Below, in pieces: positions 60,035 through 64,000 of a stretch of DNA of 64,000 bases. Source of the stretch: Tenodera sinensis. Its lineage: Eukaryota; Arthropoda; Insecta; Mantodea; Mantidae. Where the stretch lies: the NCBI GenBank assembly GCA_030765045.1, contig CM060972.1:2526501-2590500 (forward strand), read 5' to 3'. The notes beneath the pieces were generated by a model. That model was not told where the DNA came from and did no database searches. It saw only the letters and a program-made list of their open reading frames with translations. Every line of letters begins with the position of its first letter. Positions within the stretch are counted from its first letter, which is position 1. The position numbers and the translations under genes are program-made.

Positions 60035-60238
60035 TTGAATTATTGTATGGGTTGACAGCCATGAGTACATACATTCAAATTATTGTATGCCCCCATAACT
60101 ATCGTATGGGTTGACAACCATGAGTACATACATTCAAATTGTTACATGCCCCCATAATTATCATATGGGTTGACAACCATGAGTACATACATTCAAATTA
60201 TCGTATGCCTCCATAATTCTCGTACAGGTTGGCAACCC
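60035..60238. repeat. 61-bp tandem repeat, 3.3 units
   Basis: gtatgggttgaca, ccatgagtacatacattc and atgcccccataa recur with a period of 61. Confidence 0.85.
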
Positions 60239-60319
60239 TGATTAGGATAAACATCCAAGAAGCCATTCTTATGGAGTGTTTTGTATAGACGCAGCAATGA
60301 CATTTTTTATCTAAATTGT

Positions 60320-60600
60320 CGATCATATAGCATGAAAGGTGAATGCATTCACTGTCAAATTCATCCGTGAGTAAGTTGCTCTTAAAGTTTCAGCCTGCTT
60401 GAAAATGTGTTTTGTGTCTAACTCACAGAGCTTAGCAAGAAAATCAAAATTAGCAAGCAATCCTTCATGTGCAACTGCAGTCTTTCCTTTTACTCTCTCC
60501 ACAAGCCCACAACAGTGCAATAAAACAACATTTGACTTCCACAAGTTGTACAGGATCAAACATCAGAAAGGATTTGCCAACATCTTTTAAAAATAAATTT
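60320..60600 (-). pseudogene. Possible hAT transposase internal remnant
   Basis: The minus-strand frame has GLVERVKGKTAVAHEGLLAN and KLCELDTKHIFKQAETL. Position and strand suit an earlier part of the hAT element at 59490, but the match is weak. Confidence 0.3.
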
Positions 60601-60871
60601 TACAGTAAAAAAAGGTAACAGAAAGATAGAGAAAATGCTGCCCCCTGAAAATTGCCATCCTCTGCAACTGCCTAGGCCTAAATCTGGCACTGTATGTAAC
60701 CAGTCGTCAGTCTGTTAATAATTTGATTGTTCTTTTTTCAGGAGACACTAATATTGATCTCTCTTTGTACATAGGTTGTACACACTAACAACTCATTAAT
60801 CTTCCCTTGCTTCTGTGAACTAATGCATGCACTTGCCTTCTCTAACACTAATGCTAATATGCTTATAACAG

Positions 60872-61046
60872 ATAATTGAATATGAGAACCGCATTCGCCA
60901 GTATTCGACACCAGATAAAGTGTTCCGGTATTTTGCCACACTGCAAGTGACACATCCCCATCATGGCGGGGGGGAAGCCCATGAAGTTTATATGACACCT
61001 GATGATTTCTTACGATCTATGACTCCTGGCATCAAGCAGCCCGATG
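60872..61046 (+). CDS. MICU1: MICU1, alternative exon 3b
   Basis: This is a second copy of the same coding segment, 58 residues plus one base. It begins IIEYENRIRQYSTPDKVF, continues RYFATLQVTHPHHGGGEAHE and then YMTPDDFLRSMTPGIKQP. The acceptor is cttataacag and the donor G|gtaact, so phases equal exon 3a. The main difference from 3a is a His/Gly/Glu-rich insertion in the loop before YMTPDDF, plus Ala-Phe to Gln-Tyr and Ile to Val changes. Both copies read cleanly without stops and keep family-conserved positions, which argues that both are functional. The two copies lie 11.7 kb apart with several transposons between them, so the duplication is not recent. Which isoform is used where cannot be read from the sequence. 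Confidence 0.9.
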
Positions 61047-61714
61047 GTAACTAATCAGAATTATACAAGTAGTTGGACATAGTAAATGTAAGACATTAAT
61101 GAGAAGGATGTGGCTAACTTTGTGTGCATGTTCTCTTGCATGTGTATGGGGTGTAGAGTAAATAAAACCCCTCAACATAAACATAATTATTAACCACTTC
61201 ACTCACTATCTTGAGAATACTCATGATTAAGAAATGGTTCAAAAATGTTCAACCCAAGTTATCTACATTTCAAATTAAATATTGTGTGATTTTATTCCAA
61301 ATATTGTCATCGAGAATGCACCACCACTAGATGGAATTTAGGAAACTAACCTCTGCTGTCAGGTACTGCAAGAAGTATTCAAGATAGTGCCACTATTTTT
61401 TACATCATGCAGCGTGGTTCAGTACATTTCCAGCTGTACTAGTGAAAATGTCAATCTGTTAGCATTTTCTCATCATTATGAGTGCAGCACTAGAAACTCC
61501 TTGCCAAATAGGAGGTGCATGGATTTCTTTTTAAAAAAAACTTGCACGAGCCATTCAAAACAACCATCACAGTATGCTGACAGCCATGTTGTTTCCATGT
61601 TGTTCCAGTGCTTGTCTGGAAATCCTGGAATATCCTGGAAATCACCTTGGATTTAAAATTGCACTTTGAAAACTGTGAATTCACCTTGATTTTCAAAAAC
61701 TCTCTTTGAAATAC
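61047..61714 (+). other. MICU1 intron after exon 3b, nothing recognised
   Basis: Short frames only. Confidence 0.4.
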
Positions 61715-62055
61715 AATCTGTACAATCCCCATACATAGGGCAAACCAGTACAACCATTACTACCAGAGTCAAGGAGTATGAATGGTCCATATGCTTAATG
61801 CAACCTGAAAAATCGGGGCTGGTGGAGCACTGCTTTGAAAAAGACCACAGAGCTAACTTTAAAAGAAACGACCATTGTGGCAAAATGTAGTGGTTTCTGG
61901 GAACGAAGGGTGAAGGAGTCTCTGTGCATCTCCTACGAGAAGAACACACTGAACTGGGACGCCAAATTGCAGTTCAGTCCCTCCTGGAAACCGACCTTAA
62001 AGTTGGAGATTGACCGGCTCAGGAAACACAGATTCCATTGGAGCATTTAACCTCC
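61715..62055 (+). pseudogene. Second Penelope-like fragment, GIY-YIG end
   Basis: Words in two frames read YIGQTSTTITTRVKEYEWSI, LVEHCFEKDHRANFK and VKESLCISYEKNTLNWDAKL, the C-terminal half of a GIY-YIG domain and the tail of a different Penelope lineage. Confidence 0.7.
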
Positions 62056-62875
62056 AGAATAGACTTGGTGTTTTCTGCTAGGTCGGTACTAGCAGACAGT
62101 ACATTTACTGCTCCTTTCACTCTTGTTAGTCATTCATCATCCTTATGATGGGAGAGATGCACACTCCCGAAATGTTGATGGCTCTTCATCACTACACCTG
62201 GTTCGAAGCCCTAGAACGTCTGGAATATCTCCTTGAATTTTTCTTAAATACTTCCATTACTTTCTGAGACCACACTCGCTGCTCCAGGTACGATAGTAGG
62301 GTCATTGACACTCCTGCGCGTGACTTATGTTGGTCATTCACTGCACTCTTTGCGACCAAGGTCAAAGCTACGTGAAGACAACCCGCCAGTAGCACTACAG
62401 TTTGTTTACCAGTTCACTTATTTGTATTTTTATACAAATCTGAGAAAAAGGAAAAGTTGTGGTTCATGAGATATCAGGCTAAAACCATGTAATACCATGT
62501 TCCCTAGATAAACTGCTCTGTGAGGTGTAGTGCTCTCGATGACAACAACATGGCCAGTATGGAATAGCCAGTTTTCTGTTATGAACTTAGCTGAATACAA
62601 ATCCCCAAGTACCTTGTCAGTAGTCTTCCCAGACATTATGTCCTATTGTTCTATATGTCTCTTCTAATTTGCAGAGAAAATGACATGATTACATTGTTTG
62701 GTTTATAGCATATAGTAGAATTGTTATATGTTTGCTTGTAGTATAGAGCCAAAATGTAGTTGTTTATGATCATGACCAACTGTGTAATTAAAACAGTCAT
62801 ATTAATATTCCAATATCCAAGACGTTAGTTGTGTTATTAACACAGATGTATTTCCTACATTCCTGCACCCTGCAT
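62056..62875 (+). other. MICU1 intron, possible Penelope 3' flank
   Basis: ttaacctccagaatagac at 62048 resembles the sequence after the Penelope frame at 45503. The rest is unrecognised. Confidence 0.35.
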
Positions 62876-63095
62876 GCCCGCCTCAGTAGTGTGATGGTTA
62901 GCGTGTCTGTCTCAGGTTCAAGAGGTCGCAAGTTTGAATCTCACTAAGGGTAAGTTATCTGGGTAAGGTTTTTTTCTGAGGTTTTCCCTTATCTTGAGAA
63001 GACGAATGTCGGGTAACTTAAAGCTCTATGGACCTCGGGCTCATTTGAGCATCATTTCATCCATTTCATTCATTCACCGTCCGATATGACACAAT
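62876..63095 (+). repeat. tRNA-derived SINE, third family
   Basis: Box A-like tgtgatggttagcgtgtctg and box B aagtttgaatctca are followed by ggttttcccttatcttgag and gaatgtcgggtaactt. A second copy lies inverted at 26985-27165 (aagttacccgacatttgtc). Confidence 0.7.
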
Positions 63096-63317
63096 GTTGG
63101 AGGACGTTAATTTAAAAAAGATGCACCCTGCATACCTCAAAATATTTTTCTTCACCTGTGGCAGCAGTGCAGAGCATAATGACATCACAGCTGAACTTGT
63201 CTTCAGTATGAATATGTTTAGTGGTGCTCCCTTGCTTCGCCAGAAGGCATATTGCATGTAATCTGTGTGCAGATGCCCATTATGTAAGTGTAGCAAAACT
63301 TTTCTTCTCTTTTGCAG

Positions 63318-63355
63318 GTCTTGGGCTGGATCAGTATAAACGCTATGACCCAAAG
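63318..63355 (+). CDS. MICU1: MICU1, exon 4 (microexon)
   Basis: This 38-base exon completes the glycine codon left open by exon 3a or 3b and encodes LGLDQYKRYDPK, which corresponds to the LGLDQY segment that follows this region in MICU1 proteins. The acceptor is ctcttttgcag and the donor AAG|gtacgt, in phase 0. With the earlier exons it brings the visible protein to 193 residues (with 3a) or 198 (with 3b). EF hands and the C-terminal helix should be encoded beyond the right edge. The last 640 bases of the window show no further exon. Confidence 0.88.
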
Positions 63356-64000
63356 GTACGTTCACTGCTGTTTACTATAATAAAACATTAAATATACAGA
63401 TAATGATAGTGTTTAAAATTATCTATAAGCTTTTGGATTAAACTCTTGTTTAATTTACTCATAAAAACACTTATCTAAACAATTAGAAATTAGGGAGAAT
63501 GTAACAGGGAAGGAGAGAAAACACCCTGCTTTTGCAAACATGCCATAGTGTTTCTTTGTTTTCTTTTCACGTTTCTATCACTTAGTGTTTGTTATTTCCT
63601 CTGGAACATGTTGGTGCAGACCAATGTAGATTCATTTACTGTGTTACTTATTGATGAGAAGCTTTTCAAGTTTGGATGGAGAAGCTAACATCCATTAAGG
63701 AAATAGCGTTTAGATATAGTTAGGATTATTTGTTAGGTTATATCCTAGTTTTCATGTGCTCAAATAAACTAACACTATAACTGGTGAAGTTTGCTGGCCA
63801 TGTGCTATGTGCTCTGAAGCAGTGAGTAGGGTGGGGGTAAATATTTCACTCTGGTCCCATTGCTACCAGCTGTTTCCATGCCAACAAAAGGTGCAAACTC
63901 ACGGTTGCTAGAAATAACATTGATACCACGTGTTTTTCCATTTAACGCGGCGACTGAATTCCTTTCCTGATGCTAATAGTGTTGCAGTATGATTTGTTGA
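63356..64000 (+). other. MICU1 intron after the microexon
   Basis: No exon encoding the EF-hand region is seen before the window ends. Confidence 0.5.

Overview
The window is nuclear DNA of an arthropod, most likely an insect with a large, AT-rich, transposon-filled genome. The grounds are spliced genes with long introns, a recognisable animal mitochondrial gene, tRNA-derived SINEs, and non-LTR, Penelope-like, mariner, hAT and piggyBac elements. Species cannot be fixed from the sequence. No bacterial gene, rRNA or CRISPR array is seen.

Three host genes are supported. (1) MICU1, gatekeeper subunit of the mitochondrial calcium uniporter, lies on the + strand from about 40.5 kb to the right edge. 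Coding exons are 40517-40731, 45716-45884, two alternative versions of the next exon (48999-49158 and 60872-61046), and 63318-63355; the EF-hand part lies beyond the window. (2) A four-exon gene on the - strand (36682 down to 30458) encodes a predicted 451-residue protein with a FLYWCH/WRKY-GCM1-like zinc-binding region and five 28-residue repeats. (3) A first coding exon on the - strand (8936-8804) starts a PDZ-domain protein of the Zasp/PDLIM kind whose remaining exons are not found here.

Layout: 0-8 kb holds a decayed LINE, a GC-rich Jockey-like LINE fragment and pieces of a dispersed repeat. At 8.8-14.3 kb are the PDZ exon, more repeat pieces, and a possible promoter near 14.3 kb. At 14.37-18.5 kb is an 83-bp minisatellite of about 50 units, and at 18.74-22.31 kb a 120-bp minisatellite of about 30 units. 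From 22.3 to 30 kb there are SINEs and copies of a long-terminal-inverted-repeat family. The zinc-binding gene fills 30.4-36.7 kb. MICU1 introns from 40.7 kb onward carry a hAT-type element with 8-bp target duplication, a second TIR element, piggyBac and Penelope fragments, a complete dead mariner, a full-length LINE nested in another repeat and itself broken by a palindrome, a piggyBac-type MITE and hAT remnants.

The most interesting signals are the duplicated, phase-matched, probably mutually exclusive MICU1 exons; the 120-bp array, in which each unit carries a splice-acceptor-like and a donor-like site and an open frame on the other strand; the near-perfect 65-bp-arm palindrome inside the LINE; and the long-TIR repeat family whose end abuts the acceptor of MICU1 exon 2. 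All similarity statements come from reading translations and recalling families; no search was run.
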